Positions 14,642 through 23,349 of a stretch of 29,008 bases of DNA are shown here, in pieces. This DNA is from Colivivens sp964537205 (GTDB lineage: Bacteria > Bacteroidota > Bacteroidia > Bacteroidales > Bacteroidaceae). The first letter of the stretch is position 1; the number at the start of each line of letters is the position of its first letter. The notes beneath the pieces are model-generated. The model made no database searches and was not told the origin of the DNA. It saw nothing but the letters and a program-made list of their open reading frames with translations. A program made the translations under genes and the position numbers. The DNA is taken from the NCBI GenBank assembly GCA_964537205.1, contig CAZHZH010000031.1:1-29008 (forward strand). The letters are read 5' to 3'.

Positions 14642-15564
14642 TCAGCGCGGAGCTTGTTACACTGATTTATATTATCATTACAAGTATAATGATAGCCGTC
14701 TTTTGGCACAACTTGTCACATCCACTCAATATGATAGGGTTAAGGGCCGCGGCTGTTTCAATAATCATTATAACCCATTTTACTTACAAGGTGCTGCCAA
14801 CCAAACTTGCATTGGCGTGGAGATCTTTGCCTCTTTACGTACTCTTGATTTGGTGGTATCCGGAAATATACGATTTCTGCAGCATGTTCCACTACCTTGA
14901 CCATGTGTTCGCTCATGCTGACCAAGTGCTTTTCGGCTGCCAGCCTTCACTCGAATTCGACAAACTATTATCATCAGCGTTTTGGAGTGAGATGTTCAAT
15001 ATGGGCTACTACTCATACTACTACATGATGTTTGCCGTCCTGCTGTTCTACTTGGTCTTCCGTGTGAGCGAATATGACAAGGCGTCGTTCATTTTCCTCG
15101 CCTCGTTTTTTCTATTTTATTTCATCTATGAATTCCTGCCAGTTGCAGGCCCGCAATACTATTTTCGGGCGTTGCAAGACATATACGGCGAAGGAGGATG
15201 GGGAAATAGTTTCCCTGCGTTAGGTGATTACTTCAAGACCCATACTGAGATGCTCACACCAGAAGTAAAGGGGATATTCAGCAAGCTGGTTGTTTCCGCA
15301 CAAGAAATAGGAGAACGGCCCGAAGCAGCTTATCCAAGCAGCCACGTAGGCATGAGTACCATCTGTATGATACTTGCGTGGAGGACAAGCAACAAATGGC
15401 TGGTTTGGATATTAGCGCCTTTCTATATTCTGCTTTGTATGGCAACTGTCTATATCAAAGCCCATTATCTGGTAGACTCTATATCAGGGTTGTTTTTCGC
15501 CGTGTTTTTTTTCTATCTGACCAATCTTGTTTATGACCGCTTTGCAAGCAGGCTGATACGATGA
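14614..15564 (+). CDS. PAP2/AUR1-like membrane enzyme, possible inositol phosphorylceramide synthase
   Basis: With the ATG at 14614 the protein has 316 residues; a longer frame from 14533 would lie deep inside the SDR gene and lacks family character. Several hydrophobic helices are visible (about 13-30, 45-60, 72-82, 138-150, 158-182, 262-282, 288-305). The signature is AUR1-like rather than that of a soluble PAP2: YPSSHVG with His244, and VYIKAHYLVDSISG with His284 and Asp288. The Lys-rich first PAP2 motif is missing. AUR1-type enzymes move phospho-inositol or a similar head group onto ceramide, and Bacteroidetes have PAP2 proteins assigned to that step. The coupled SDR fits lipid metabolism. 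Firm as PAP2/AUR1 superfamily, moderate for the sphingolipid role; a general lipid phosphatase is the alternative. Confidence 0.78.
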   Translation: MVQKRKLDLISAELVTLIYIIITSIMIAVFWHNLSHPLNMIGLRAAAVSIIIITHFTYKVLPTKLALAWRSLPLYVLLIWWYPEIYDFCSMFHYLDHVFAHADQVLFGCQPSLEFDKLLSSAFWSEMFNMGYYSYYYMMFAVLLFYLVFRVSEYDKASFIFLASFFLFYFIYEFLPVAGPQYYFRALQDIYGEGGWGNSFPALGDYFKTHTEMLTPEVKGIFSKLVVSAQEIGERPEAAYPSSHVGMSTICMILAWRTSNKWLVWILAPFYILLCMATVYIKAHYLVDSISGLFFAVFFFYLTNLVYDRFASRLIR

Positions 15565-15599
15565 AGTGTTCATTTAGTCTGCATCTTTGTTTGAACACT
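15565..15599. terminator. Inverted repeat after the PAP2 gene
   Basis: AGTGTTCA (15565-15572) pairs with TGAACACT (15592-15599) around a 19-nt loop, starting right after the PAP2 stop codon. No T run follows. It may be a weak terminator or an operator for pdxB. Confidence 0.45.
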
Positions 15600-15632
15600 C
15601 TACTACCTTAAGGCTATTTCGACAAATATTAG

Positions 15633-15640
15633 TAATTTTG
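15633..15640 (+). promoter_or_regulatory. Probable -7 box TAATTTTG just before pdxB
   Basis: TAATTTTG ends four bases before the pdxB ATG (15645). If used, transcription would start at or next to the ATG, giving a leaderless or nearly leaderless mRNA. No clear -33 element is seen. Confidence 0.45.
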
Positions 15641-15644
15641 CAAT

Positions 15645-16622
15645 ATGAAAGTTGTATTGGACGATAAAATCCCTTATATCAAAGGACAAATAGAACGATT
15701 GGTCGACGAGACTGCCTATTTGCCTGGCTCTGCTATCGACCATAATAGCGTCAAGGATGCTGATATACTCATTGTAAGGACACGGACGCATTGCGACCGA
15801 CGTTTACTTGAAGATACTAAAGTGAAATTGATAGTCACAGCGACCATTGGTTTCGACCATATCGATACGGCTTATTGCAAGCACGCAGGCATTCAATGGG
15901 CAAATTGCCCAGGTTGCAATGCGAACTCTGTATGCATTTACGTACACAACGCACTTATTGCGACCAACAAATTAAGACCATCAATGACAATCGGCATAAT
16001 AGGCGTAGGACATGTCGGAACACTTATTTTAAACGACCTTGAACAACAAGGAATGAATGTGCTGTTGTCTGATCCGCCACGTGAAGATACAGGCGATTTT
16101 ATTGAAGGACACTCTTTCACTAATATAAAGACAATACAAGAGCAAGCTGACATAATAACATTCCACACGCCACTTACAAATGAAGGAAAATACCCGACCT
16201 ACCATCTTGCCGACCGTCAGTTCTTCCAGCATCTCAAACGACACCCGCTAATCATCAACGCCTCACGAGGCGGGGTGGTAGACAATGAGGCATTATATGA
16301 CGCCTTAACAGAAGGAACTGTTTCAGACGCAGTGATTGACACTTGGGAAAATGAACCTCACATTAACACTAAGCTCCTTCAGCGCGTAGCCATCGGCACC
16401 CCGCACATCGCAGGTTATTCAGCCGACGGAAAAGCCAACGCGACACGAATGGCACTGCAGGTTGTCGCCGACTATCTTGCAACTCCATTTACCGCAAATA
16501 TACACATTCCACAAGGAGAGAAACTGTCTGTGGAAACACTCATGAAAGATTCAAGAAGTTTAAAAAACGCACCTGACCTGTTCGAAGAATTCAGGAGCGA
16601 TTATCCGATACGAAGAGAATGA
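15645..16622 (+). CDS. pdxB: Erythronate-4-phosphate dehydrogenase PdxB
   Basis: This 325-residue D-2-hydroxyacid dehydrogenase opens with MKVVLDDKIPYIKG, characteristic of PdxB. It has the nucleotide-binding GVGHVG (120-125), catalytic Arg208 (SRGG), Glu237 (WENEP) and His254 (TPHIAGYS), and the NCPGCNANSV loop (87-96). It oxidises 4-phospho-D-erythronate in the DXP-dependent pathway to pyridoxal phosphate, in the cytoplasm. It is shorter than the E. coli enzyme (about 378 residues): the C-terminal dimerisation region is reduced, ending soon after LPQ-like sequence near 310. Its stop overlaps the start of the DUF3943 gene by ATGA, so it leads a pdxB-DUF3943-dipeptidase operon. Confidence 0.93.
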   Translation: MKVVLDDKIPYIKGQIERLVDETAYLPGSAIDHNSVKDADILIVRTRTHCDRRLLEDTKVKLIVTATIGFDHIDTAYCKHAGIQWANCPGCNANSVCIYVHNALIATNKLRPSMTIGIIGVGHVGTLILNDLEQQGMNVLLSDPPREDTGDFIEGHSFTNIKTIQEQADIITFHTPLTNEGKYPTYHLADRQFFQHLKRHPLIINASRGGVVDNEALYDALTEGTVSDAVIDTWENEPHINTKLLQRVAIGTPHIAGYSADGKANATRMALQVVADYLATPFTANIHIPQGEKLSVETLMKDSRSLKNAPDLFEEFRSDYPIRRE

Positions 16623-18166
16623 AGAACTATTTAATATTAACAATGCTTGGATTGTTTTCAATTAGCGCATTCTCACAAGAGACCATTGAAAATGATAAAG
16701 ACACAGACGATGATGTCACACTGCAAGACGACTCCATTTGGTATGACCCAATCACAGGCCGACGCACACACTTACAGCGTTTAGGAGGGGTTGATACGCT
16801 TGTATATGTCAAGCCTAATCCACTCATAGCTTTGGCAAAAGACTTGAGTATCAACGCAATCATTCTTGGCTGGGATCATTTTGTGCAAGACCGTGAATGG
16901 GCAGAGGTGACCTTCAATGTAATCGAAGACCATTTCACCCACAAACCAGTGTTCGATAACGACAGTTTCTCAGGCAATCAGTTTTCTCATCCTTATCATG
17001 GCGCCATGTTCTATAATGCGGCACGCAACGAGGGATTAAGCTACGGGGTGTCTTTGCTGTACCCTATAATTGGAAGTGCGTCGTGGGAATGGCTGTGCGA
17101 GACCAACGCCCCTGCAATAAACGACTTGCTATCTACCGGTGTGGGAGGCGCCGCGATTGGAGAAGTCGCACATCGCTCATCGGATATTTTTTTCGACGAC
17201 TCACGCCGTGGAGCCAACCGTGTTGTACGCGAAATCATTGGTTCGCTTCTAAATCCGGTCAGAGCCGTCCACCGGCTTGTTTCGGGCGAAATGTGGCGTG
17301 TAAGCCCGTCAAGAGGCAAACGAGTACAACCGCAGCCTTACTCATTCGAAGCGGGACTCGGTTACCGTGGCATGGAGGAGCTGAAAGGAAGCAAAGAGCA
17401 GATAAACACCGCGTACATAGAGTTCAATTTCAATTATGGTGAACGTTTCACACCGTCTGGCAAAAGCAAGCCGTTCGACCTGTTCAGCATATCTTTACTT
17501 GCCAACCTCGCTGGTGACGGCGATAATTTGCCAACAGTCGGAAACTTCGAAATATCAGGACGATTAGCCTCTATTCAGATACAGCATTCACACAATTGGA
17601 ATTTGGATTTCGGATTGTATCACAACGTGAAGTATGTAGACCACTATTCAAAGCACGAGCAGCGAGCTCATAACTTTTCAATCATCTCCGAGGCAGTTAG
17701 TTTCGGAGGCGACATGTATGTTGAGCACTACACAGATCACATTTGTCTCTTTAACGACTTAATGATCAGTGCCGTTCCATTCGGAGGTACAAACGCAGAC
17801 TACTACCCGTTGCGGCGGTACAACTTCGCAGGCGGAGCAAGCATTCGCAATAATACACAATTCTACATAAACCAAAAGGCGACTATCGGCAACAAATTCT
17901 ACTTCGCGCGGTTGTATAGTTTCGACGGCAAGACGCCAGAGGAAATAGACCGCTTGATGGAAAAGGGTGTGGATATCAGCTGCTGGGGTGACCGTGGCAA
18001 TCACTCGGTAATCACCAACAACGTATTCGTACAATACAACTTACAGAAGAATTTAAGATTGAACATAGATTATCAAATATATTATCGCAGTTCGAATTAC
18101 AAGTACTACCCTAACGTTCATGCAAAAAGTCATGAATGGAAAATGGGCTTGATATATTCAATATGA
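16619..18166 (+). CDS. DUF3943 family outer-membrane-like protein
   Basis: The 515 residues start with a signal peptide (about 1-19, cleavage near AFS-Q) and an acidic segment (22-38). The central part (about 75-235) has the conserved DUF3943 features: WDHFVQDREWA, SHPYHGAMFYNAARNEGLSYG, GSASWEWL and DRVVREIIGSLLNPVRA-like sequence. The C-terminal 270 residues are alternating amphipathic strands with many aromatics (LGYRGMEEL, YIEFNFNYG, DFGLYHNVKYVDHYS), as in a beta-barrel, ending HEWKMGLIYSI. It is probably an outer-membrane protein of unknown function. It is joined by ATGA overlaps to pdxB upstream and to the dipeptidase downstream. Confidence 0.85.
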   Translation: MKNYLILTMLGLFSISAFSQETIENDKDTDDDVTLQDDSIWYDPITGRRTHLQRLGGVDTLVYVKPNPLIALAKDLSINAIILGWDHFVQDREWAEVTFNVIEDHFTHKPVFDNDSFSGNQFSHPYHGAMFYNAARNEGLSYGVSLLYPIIGSASWEWLCETNAPAINDLLSTGVGGAAIGEVAHRSSDIFFDDSRRGANRVVREIIGSLLNPVRAVHRLVSGEMWRVSPSRGKRVQPQPYSFEAGLGYRGMEELKGSKEQINTAYIEFNFNYGERFTPSGKSKPFDLFSISLLANLAGDGDNLPTVGNFEISGRLASIQIQHSHNWNLDFGLYHNVKYVDHYSKHEQRAHNFSIISEAVSFGGDMYVEHYTDHICLFNDLMISAVPFGGTNADYYPLRRYNFAGGASIRNNTQFYINQKATIGNKFYFARLYSFDGKTPEEIDRLMEKGVDISCWGDRGNHSVITNNVFVQYNLQKNLRLNIDYQIYYRSSNYKYYPNVHAKSHEWKMGLIYSI

Positions 18167-18813
18167 AAGTGTTATCGGCATTACTCCTTCTCCCACTTGC
18201 TTTGATTACCAATGCGCAAACGTTGGAACAACAAGGATATGTCAATATAAAGGATGTTGACCCGACTATACGTGTGAGCTTGATGTATGGTCGCCCCGAC
18301 AACTTTACCGGCGAAATTATGTATACAGACCTACATGACGCGTATCTTCACCCCGAAGCCGCGCAAGCCCTTAAGAAATGCCAGCAAAGACTGAAAGAGC
18401 TGCGTCCCGAACTGTGCCTGATTGTCTACGACGCGGCACGACCTATGTCGATTCAACAAAAAATGTGGAACAAGGTGAAAGGAACCTCTAAGAGCATCTA
18501 TGTGAGCAACCCCGCTAACGGAGGAGGACTTCACAATTACGGCTTCGCCGTTGATATAACAATATGTGACGAGGGGGGCGACAGTATTCCGATGGGTACG
18601 AAAATAGATTATATGGGAAAAGCGGCACATCCCGAACTCGATGAAGAGTTGGTGCGAAAAGGCATCATAAGCCAGACGGCGGCGGACAACCGCAGACTTC
18701 TGCGGGAAGTAATGGCAGCCGGCGGATTCAAAGTCCTAAAGACTGAATGGTGGCATTTCAATCTTAAGACCAGAGCGCAAATAAAGGCGGAAAAAAGACA
18801 GCCCATCAAGTAA
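18163..18813 (+). CDS. VanX-like D-Ala-D-Ala dipeptidase, peptidase family M15D
   Basis: The start at 18163 (ATGAAAGTG) overlaps the previous stop as ATGA and gives a clean signal peptide (1-18); an ATG 27 bp earlier would spoil it. The 216-residue protein has VYDAARP (88-94, with the Arg that binds substrate in VanX), GGLHNYGFAVDI with zinc ligands His124 and Asp131, and EWWHFN with catalytic Glu195 and zinc ligand His198. VanX/DdpX enzymes split D-Ala-D-Ala. An exported version in a Gram-negative suggests recycling of peptidoglycan-derived dipeptides or wall editing in the periplasm, not glycopeptide resistance; no vanH or vanA partner is present. Confidence 0.9.
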   Translation: MKVLSALLLLPLALITNAQTLEQQGYVNIKDVDPTIRVSLMYGRPDNFTGEIMYTDLHDAYLHPEAAQALKKCQQRLKELRPELCLIVYDAARPMSIQQKMWNKVKGTSKSIYVSNPANGGGLHNYGFAVDITICDEGGDSIPMGTKIDYMGKAAHPELDEELVRKGIISQTAADNRRLLREVMAAGGFKVLKTEWWHFNLKTRAQIKAEKRQPIK

Positions 18814-18846
18814 CAATATGTAAACAATCAGACCTGTCAAGCTATT

Positions 18847-20034
18847 ATGGGACCGTTTATAAAAAGACATCTTCACGATGACATAAATGAACTTGCACTA
18901 CATGCGAAGTTGTATCCCGGCATCGACATCAAGGCGGCAATTACCCAAATTCATGGTTGGCAAATCGCAGAGAGGAAATTGCCTCTCTGGGCGGATACAG
19001 ATGGAATAATATTTCCGAAACATATTTCACTCGAACAATGTTCCTCGCAAACTACAGCAGAATACAAAGCCTCCATCATCCAACCCTTGGAAAGCAAAGA
19101 GCGAATGACAGATATGACAGGGGGATTCGGGGTTGACTCCGTTATGTTGGGACGCATGTTCACTCACCTCACATTTGTCGAACCTGATGAGGAATTGTGT
19201 GAGTTGGCGGCAAATAACCTGCCGCTACTTGGGATTAAGGACTTTTCTATAGAAAACAAACGCTGCGAGGACGTCTTGCATGCTATTCCGCGTCAGGACT
19301 TTATTTTTATCGACCCTTCACGTCGAGACTTCAATGGGACGAAAGTAGTATCAATCAGCGAATGTTCTCCAAACATATATGAGCTGAACCAGCTATTACG
19401 CGAAAAGGCCGACCTTGTTATGATCAAACTGTCTCCTATGCTGAACATCAACTCAATAGTAAAAGAGGTGCAAGGAATCACCTCCATGCACATCGTCAGT
19501 GTGAACGGCGAATGCAAGGAAATACTCGCAATAATCACTGATGGCAAACAAGGAAATCCTCCAATCACATGCGTAAATATAACAGATACGGGAACACAGT
19601 CCTTTTCCTTTACTAAAGAGGATGAAGACGCACTCTCATACGATTACGCGAAATATCCGAAAGCATTCTTGTATGAGCCAAACGCATCACTGATGAAAGC
19701 ATGCTGCTTCAAGTCCATAGCTAAACGATACAACGCACTACAATTACATCCCAATAGTCACTTGTACACCTCCGACAATCTTATTGAAGATTTCCCCGGC
19801 AGGTCTTTTCGAGTGGAAAAAGTGTTGTCGGCCAATAAGCATGACATTAAAGAACTGCATACACTTGAACAAGCCAACATATCAATAAGGAACTTTCCTT
19901 CAACAGTAGCAAAATTGCGGCAACGGTTAAAATTGGAGGATGGCGGAGACGCATTCATATTCGCGACCACTTTGGCGGACAATCGGAAGGTGTTGCTACT
20001 ATGCGGCAAAGTCGCAAATCATCCCAAGGCATAG
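18847..20034 (+). CDS. Class I SAM-dependent methyltransferase with THUMP-like domain
   Basis: The 395-residue cytoplasmic protein has a helical N-terminal region with a degraded THUMP/Trm-like look. The methyltransferase core follows: motif I DMTGGFGVDSVMLG (89-102), an acidic strand end FVEPDEE (110-116), and FIFIDPSRRD (152-161) in the place of the catalytic NPPY/DPPR loop. The C-terminal about 100 residues carry the THUMP-like domain known from this Bacteroidetes family (KRYNALQLHPNSHLYTS, EDFPGRSF). RNA is the expected substrate by analogy, but no member with a proven target comes to mind. It follows the dipeptidase after 33 bp and is probably the last gene of the pdxB operon. Confidence 0.85.
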   Translation: MGPFIKRHLHDDINELALHAKLYPGIDIKAAITQIHGWQIAERKLPLWADTDGIIFPKHISLEQCSSQTTAEYKASIIQPLESKERMTDMTGGFGVDSVMLGRMFTHLTFVEPDEELCELAANNLPLLGIKDFSIENKRCEDVLHAIPRQDFIFIDPSRRDFNGTKVVSISECSPNIYELNQLLREKADLVMIKLSPMLNINSIVKEVQGITSMHIVSVNGECKEILAIITDGKQGNPPITCVNITDTGTQSFSFTKEDEDALSYDYAKYPKAFLYEPNASLMKACCFKSIAKRYNALQLHPNSHLYTSDNLIEDFPGRSFRVEKVLSANKHDIKELHTLEQANISIRNFPSTVAKLRQRLKLEDGGDAFIFATTLADNRKVLLLCGKVANHPKA

Positions 20035-20104
20035 GCGTTAAACTACTATTGGGGGTCTATGCGCCAACCGCAATGCACATCATTCGGGAGGATTGCATGA
20101 GGCA

Positions 20105-20617
20105 TTATAACTCTATCAAACGCACTTCTGTGTTTTGCATTGGTATAATATCTGAAAGTTCCACTCCCTTGCTTACCGCTTGCAACTGGCGGCAGAACAA
20201 TCCGTGGCTCACCGCAAGGACCGTCTTGCCCCTATATGCCGTCTTGACATAATCAAGGAACAATCTTGCACGTTCTTTCATATCCTCTATTGATTCCGCG
20301 TCACCAGAGATGACGATTTTATGAGTTTTGTCCACGACCATGCCCGTAGCGCTTCCCCAATCCCTCTCACGTAGCAACGGCGTCTCCACAACCTCCACTT
20401 TCAGCGTACGGTTAATAATTGCGGCAGTATCCTTGCATCTCTTCAAGTCACTACAAAGAATCAGGTCAATCGACATTTCCATCAAACCGCCTACAGACTC
20501 CTCGATCTGTCTCTTGCCCTCTTCGGTCAGATTACCAGGCATTAGCCCTTGCAGAATATGGTGCCGATTCTCCTCTGTCTCACCATGCCTGTATAGATAT
20601 ATTTTCGTCTTTAACAT
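20105..20617 (-). CDS. Histidine phosphatase (phosphoglycerate mutase-like)
   Basis: The start at 20617 shares one base with the stop of the upstream gene (TGATG) and puts the catalytic motif at the very N terminus, as usual; a frame extending to 20776 lies inside the upstream gene and is unlikely. The 170 residues have IYLYRHGE (His11 the phospho-acceptor), SDLKRCKDTA, a LLRERDWG acid motif and LAVSHGLF. This is the short cobC/GpmB-type branch acting on small phosphate esters; alpha-ribazole phosphatase is one possibility, but there is no cobalamin neighbour. Last gene of the minus-strand run. Confidence 0.88.
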   Translation of the reverse strand: MLKTKIYLYRHGETEENRHHILQGLMPGNLTEEGKRQIEESVGGLMEMSIDLILCSDLKRCKDTAAIINRTLKVEVVETPLLRERDWGSATGMVVDKTHKIVISGDAESIEDMKERARLFLDYVKTAYRGKTVLAVSHGLFCRQLQAVSKGVELSDIIPMQNTEVRLIEL

Positions 20618-21072
20618 CACACTAAAGCCATTACGGAATAAGCCACAACAATATATCGAATACATTTGCCAAGAAAAGTAGACAACAGCGTTCCCCATAC
20701 ATTCGCCCTCAATATGCCAAGTGCTATGCTGATTGCCGTTCCTAAGATTGGTATGAATGCAAAAAAGCCCATCCATGCGCCATAACGCTCCACATAATGC
20801 TGGGCGGCTTCCATTCGCTTAGGTTTGATCTTGAACCATTTAGAGATTGTCGCAGGCTTGCAAAACGACCCAATCGCATAATTAACCATCGAACCAGCCA
20901 CATTACCGATCGTCCCACTAACTACAGTCAAAACGGGATCCATATCGCTTGCCGCCAACAAAGCAGCCATGACTGCCTCACTGCTAAACGGGAAAAACGT
21001 GCCGGCAAGAAACGAGGCTATCCCCATTCCCAAATACCCGTAACTTATGAAAAAGTCATTTACAGAATCCAT
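20617..21072 (-). CDS. YqaA/DedA-like small membrane protein
   Basis: The protein has 151 residues when started at the ATG 21072 (MDSVNDFFISYGYLGMG), the usual beginning of this family. It overlaps the upstream gene's last codons by 13 nt; a start at 21117 would only add residues in the wrong-frame part of that gene. Visible are FLAGTFFPFSSEAVMAAL, an amphipathic re-entrant region typical of DedA/VTT proteins, GTIGNVAGSMVNYAIG, and the basic-turn segment RYGAWMGFFAFIPILGTAISIALGILR. VTT proteins are linked to lipid scrambling or transport and membrane homeostasis; the exact job is unknown. Confidence 0.85.
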   Translation of the reverse strand: MDSVNDFFISYGYLGMGIASFLAGTFFPFSSEAVMAALLAASDMDPVLTVVSGTIGNVAGSMVNYAIGSFCKPATISKWFKIKPKRMEAAQHYVERYGAWMGFFAFIPILGTAISIALGILRANVWGTLLSTFLGKCIRYIVVAYSVMALV

Positions 21073-22049
21073 ATATTCAGTACAAATAATATCAGGACAA
21101 ACACCGTCAGCATGCAAACGATTGTATTCGACAGCGATGTGGAGTCATTCGCTATATAATGCCCGCCAATAATAGAGGTGTTCATGATTACCATAGGAAG
21201 AATTACCATGCCGCTGACAGGTTGTAGCAACAACAGAAGGAAATACACAAAGCCATGAAGGATGATTATATTATATATTATGCGTGTTCTTGTCTTATCG
21301 AGATATATCCTCATATAGAAATCCACTACTCCTATTATAAATGTAATGAACGAAAGCCCAATCATGAGTACCTCGCCAGTAGACATCAAGGAATATCCTC
21401 CAAAATGGAAATCAATCATCTGCTGAAGGATTTCAACGAAATCATGCATTTTATCAAGACAGAACGCAATGCTTCCCACTATCCAAAATGGTGTGATAAG
21501 ACCTAATACGGAGCCGCTTACGCTTCGCGCGTTAATGGCCCTTAGAATATACATCGACAGCCAATAAACAGGAGTCAGCCAAACTACTTTCGGGAACACG
21601 AGGGCGCTTACTCCTAAATACAGGAAGGTCACGTATGAGAGGCCCGCCGCACTTTCCAACTGGTAAGAATTAAACAACGTGAAATAGGATAACAGCAGGA
21701 AAAACATCACGATATAACCTGGTGTAAACGAATGCAGAAATGTACTGGCAGTGACAAGAGCCGCAAACGTGAAGCTCATGGCTCTCGAATTCAGGCGCAA
21801 CAACACTTGCGATGTGTTCAGTTCGCCGATCACGTAAATGGTCACAGCCGTGACCAAAACCGCGAGTGTAGTATTCAGCCACCCCGCGCCACGCACACAC
21901 TCGGGCAACAAGTTCCAAATACCACACTGAGTGTAATCCTGAATCGGAACGCTTCCAACGACCAACCATACGACAATTGTCACCACAGTTATCGTATGAA
22001 GTGACGTCGGACTGGAGGCAAGCGAGCTTTGAAACTTCCTAATATCCAA
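21060..22049 (-). CDS. Polytopic membrane protein of unknown function
   Basis: The 329 residues contain about eight or nine hydrophobic helices, starting after a short soluble N terminus (MDIRKFQSSLASS). Examples are TITVVTIVVWLVVGSV, FTAALVT-like segments, YIVMFFLLLSYFTLF, LSYVTFLYLGVSALVF and the last helix ending LFVLNIWIL. I recognise no motif or transporter signature. It resembles conserved hypothetical Bacteroidales membrane proteins found beside purD. It lies 26 bp after purD and overlaps the YqaA-like gene by 13 nt, so it is part of the same transcript. Confidence 0.75.
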   Translation of the reverse strand: MDIRKFQSSLASSPTSLHTITVVTIVVWLVVGSVPIQDYTQCGIWNLLPECVRGAGWLNTTLAVLVTAVTIYVIGELNTSQVLLRLNSRAMSFTFAALVTASTFLHSFTPGYIVMFFLLLSYFTLFNSYQLESAAGLSYVTFLYLGVSALVFPKVVWLTPVYWLSMYILRAINARSVSGSVLGLITPFWIVGSIAFCLDKMHDFVEILQQMIDFHFGGYSLMSTGEVLMIGLSFITFIIGVVDFYMRIYLDKTRTRIIYNIIILHGFVYFLLLLLQPVSGMVILPMVIMNTSIIGGHYIANDSTSLSNTIVCMLTVFVLILFVLNIWIL

Positions 22050-22075
22050 TTTTGCTTACTGTTACTCTGTTGCTA

Positions 22076-23344
22076 TTACAAATCCCTGCCTATGTCTGAG
22101 CGGAAATACTTTTTTTCGAATTGTATTGTCTGTGCGCCTTTGAACGACTTTTCCAACGCTTCCTCCTTGTTGCGCCCATATGAACTTACGGCAATAACCC
22201 GTCCGCCGTTGGTTACAATCCGTCCGTTCTCCATTTTGGTTCCCGCATGGAATACGATGCTATCCTTCACATCGTCAATTCCTGTAATAGGATAGCCTTT
22301 CTCATACGCTTCCGGATAACCTCCCGACACGAGCATGACGCATACCGCCGATCTGTCGTCGATCTCAATTTGCCTTTCATCCAAGTTCCCCTCCGCTACT
22401 CCTTCAAGCAAGTCCACAAGGTCGCTCTTAATGCGAAGCATCACACTTTCAGTCTCCGGGTCACCCATGCGGACATTATACTCAATGACCATAGGGTTGC
22501 CGCCCACGTTGATAAGCCCAAAGAAGATGAATCCCTTATAATTTATACCTTCTTCTGCCAACCCCATAATAGTAGGGCGGATGATGCGTTCTTCAACCTT
22601 GCCCATCCACTGTTTGTCGGCAAATGGCACCGGACTTACAGAACCCATACCGCCAGTATTCAATCCTGTGTCGCCCTCACCTATGCGCTTGTAGTCCTTT
22701 GCCTCCGGTAATATCTTGTAGTGCCTGCCGTCTGTCAGCACAAATACCGAACATTCGATGCCGCTGAGGAATTCCTCAATGACGACAGTGGAACTTGCGT
22801 TGCCAAACATGCCTCCAAGCATCTCCTTCAGCTCCTTTTTGGCTTCTGCGAGCGTAGGGACGATTAGCACGCCCTTGCCTGCGCACAAGCCGTCCGCTTT
22901 CAACACGTATGGAGCCTTCAATGTTTCAAGGAACTTCAAGCCTTCGTCCAATGTCGTACCATCAAAACTCTTGTATGAAGCTGTCGGTATGTGATGACGC
23001 TGCATAAACTCCTTGGCAAACTGCTTTGAGCCTTCAAGCACCGCCCCCTGTTTTGACGGACCAATGACAGGAATATCCTTCAGCCGTTCATCATTCTTGA
23101 AATAGTCGTATATGCCTTTCACCAATGGTACCTCAGGCCCAACTACGACCATATCTATTCCATTCGCCAAAACGGAGTCTTTTATTCCGTCAAAGTCATC
23201 AACATTGACATTCAAGTTTTCGCCCACCTCGGCCGTACCGGCATTACCTGGCGCGATATACAGCCGCTCAATTTTTTTACTCTGTGATATTTTCCAAGCT
23301 AACGCGTGTTCTCTGCCACCGCTTCCTAATAGAAGAATCTTCAT
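22076..23344 (-). CDS. purD: Phosphoribosylamine-glycine ligase PurD
   Basis: This 422-residue ATP-grasp enzyme matches PurD from end to end: MKILLLGSGGREHALAWK at the start, MVVVGPEVPLVKG, the ATP-grasp stretch PYVLKADGLCAGKGV, IEEFLSGIECSVF, LNTGGMGSVSPVPF and the metal site VIEYNVRMGDPETE. It makes glycinamide ribonucleotide from phosphoribosylamine, glycine and ATP, the second step of de novo purine synthesis. The length is normal. It starts 5 bp after the dipeptidyl peptidase stop, which ties a housekeeping step to the peptidase promoter at 25521. No purine riboswitch is evident. Confidence 0.97.
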   Translation of the reverse strand: MKILLLGSGGREHALAWKISQSKKIERLYIAPGNAGTAEVGENLNVNVDDFDGIKDSVLANGIDMVVVGPEVPLVKGIYDYFKNDERLKDIPVIGPSKQGAVLEGSKQFAKEFMQRHHIPTASYKSFDGTTLDEGLKFLETLKAPYVLKADGLCAGKGVLIVPTLAEAKKELKEMLGGMFGNASSTVVIEEFLSGIECSVFVLTDGRHYKILPEAKDYKRIGEGDTGLNTGGMGSVSPVPFADKQWMGKVEERIIRPTIMGLAEEGINYKGFIFFGLINVGGNPMVIEYNVRMGDPETESVMLRIKSDLVDLLEGVAEGNLDERQIEIDDRSAVCVMLVSGGYPEAYEKGYPITGIDDVKDSIVFHAGTKMENGRIVTNGGRVIAVSSYGRNKEEALEKSFKGAQTIQFEKKYFRSDIGRDL

Positions 23345-23349
23345 ATCTG

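Noticed and set aside
18163..18813. Vancomycin-resistance gene vanX
   Set aside because: It has an export signal and no vanH, vanA or vanRS partners; it fits a chromosomal M15D dipeptidase in a pdxB operon.
20035..20104. GCGTTAAACTAC shared with the repeat at 29-41
   Set aside because: Only 12 bases match and the rest of the element is absent; matches of this length are expected by chance in 29 kb.
20618..20776. N-terminal extension of the histidine phosphatase
   Set aside because: It lies inside the YqaA-like gene, and the family starts right before the RHG motif, matching the ATG at 20615-20617.
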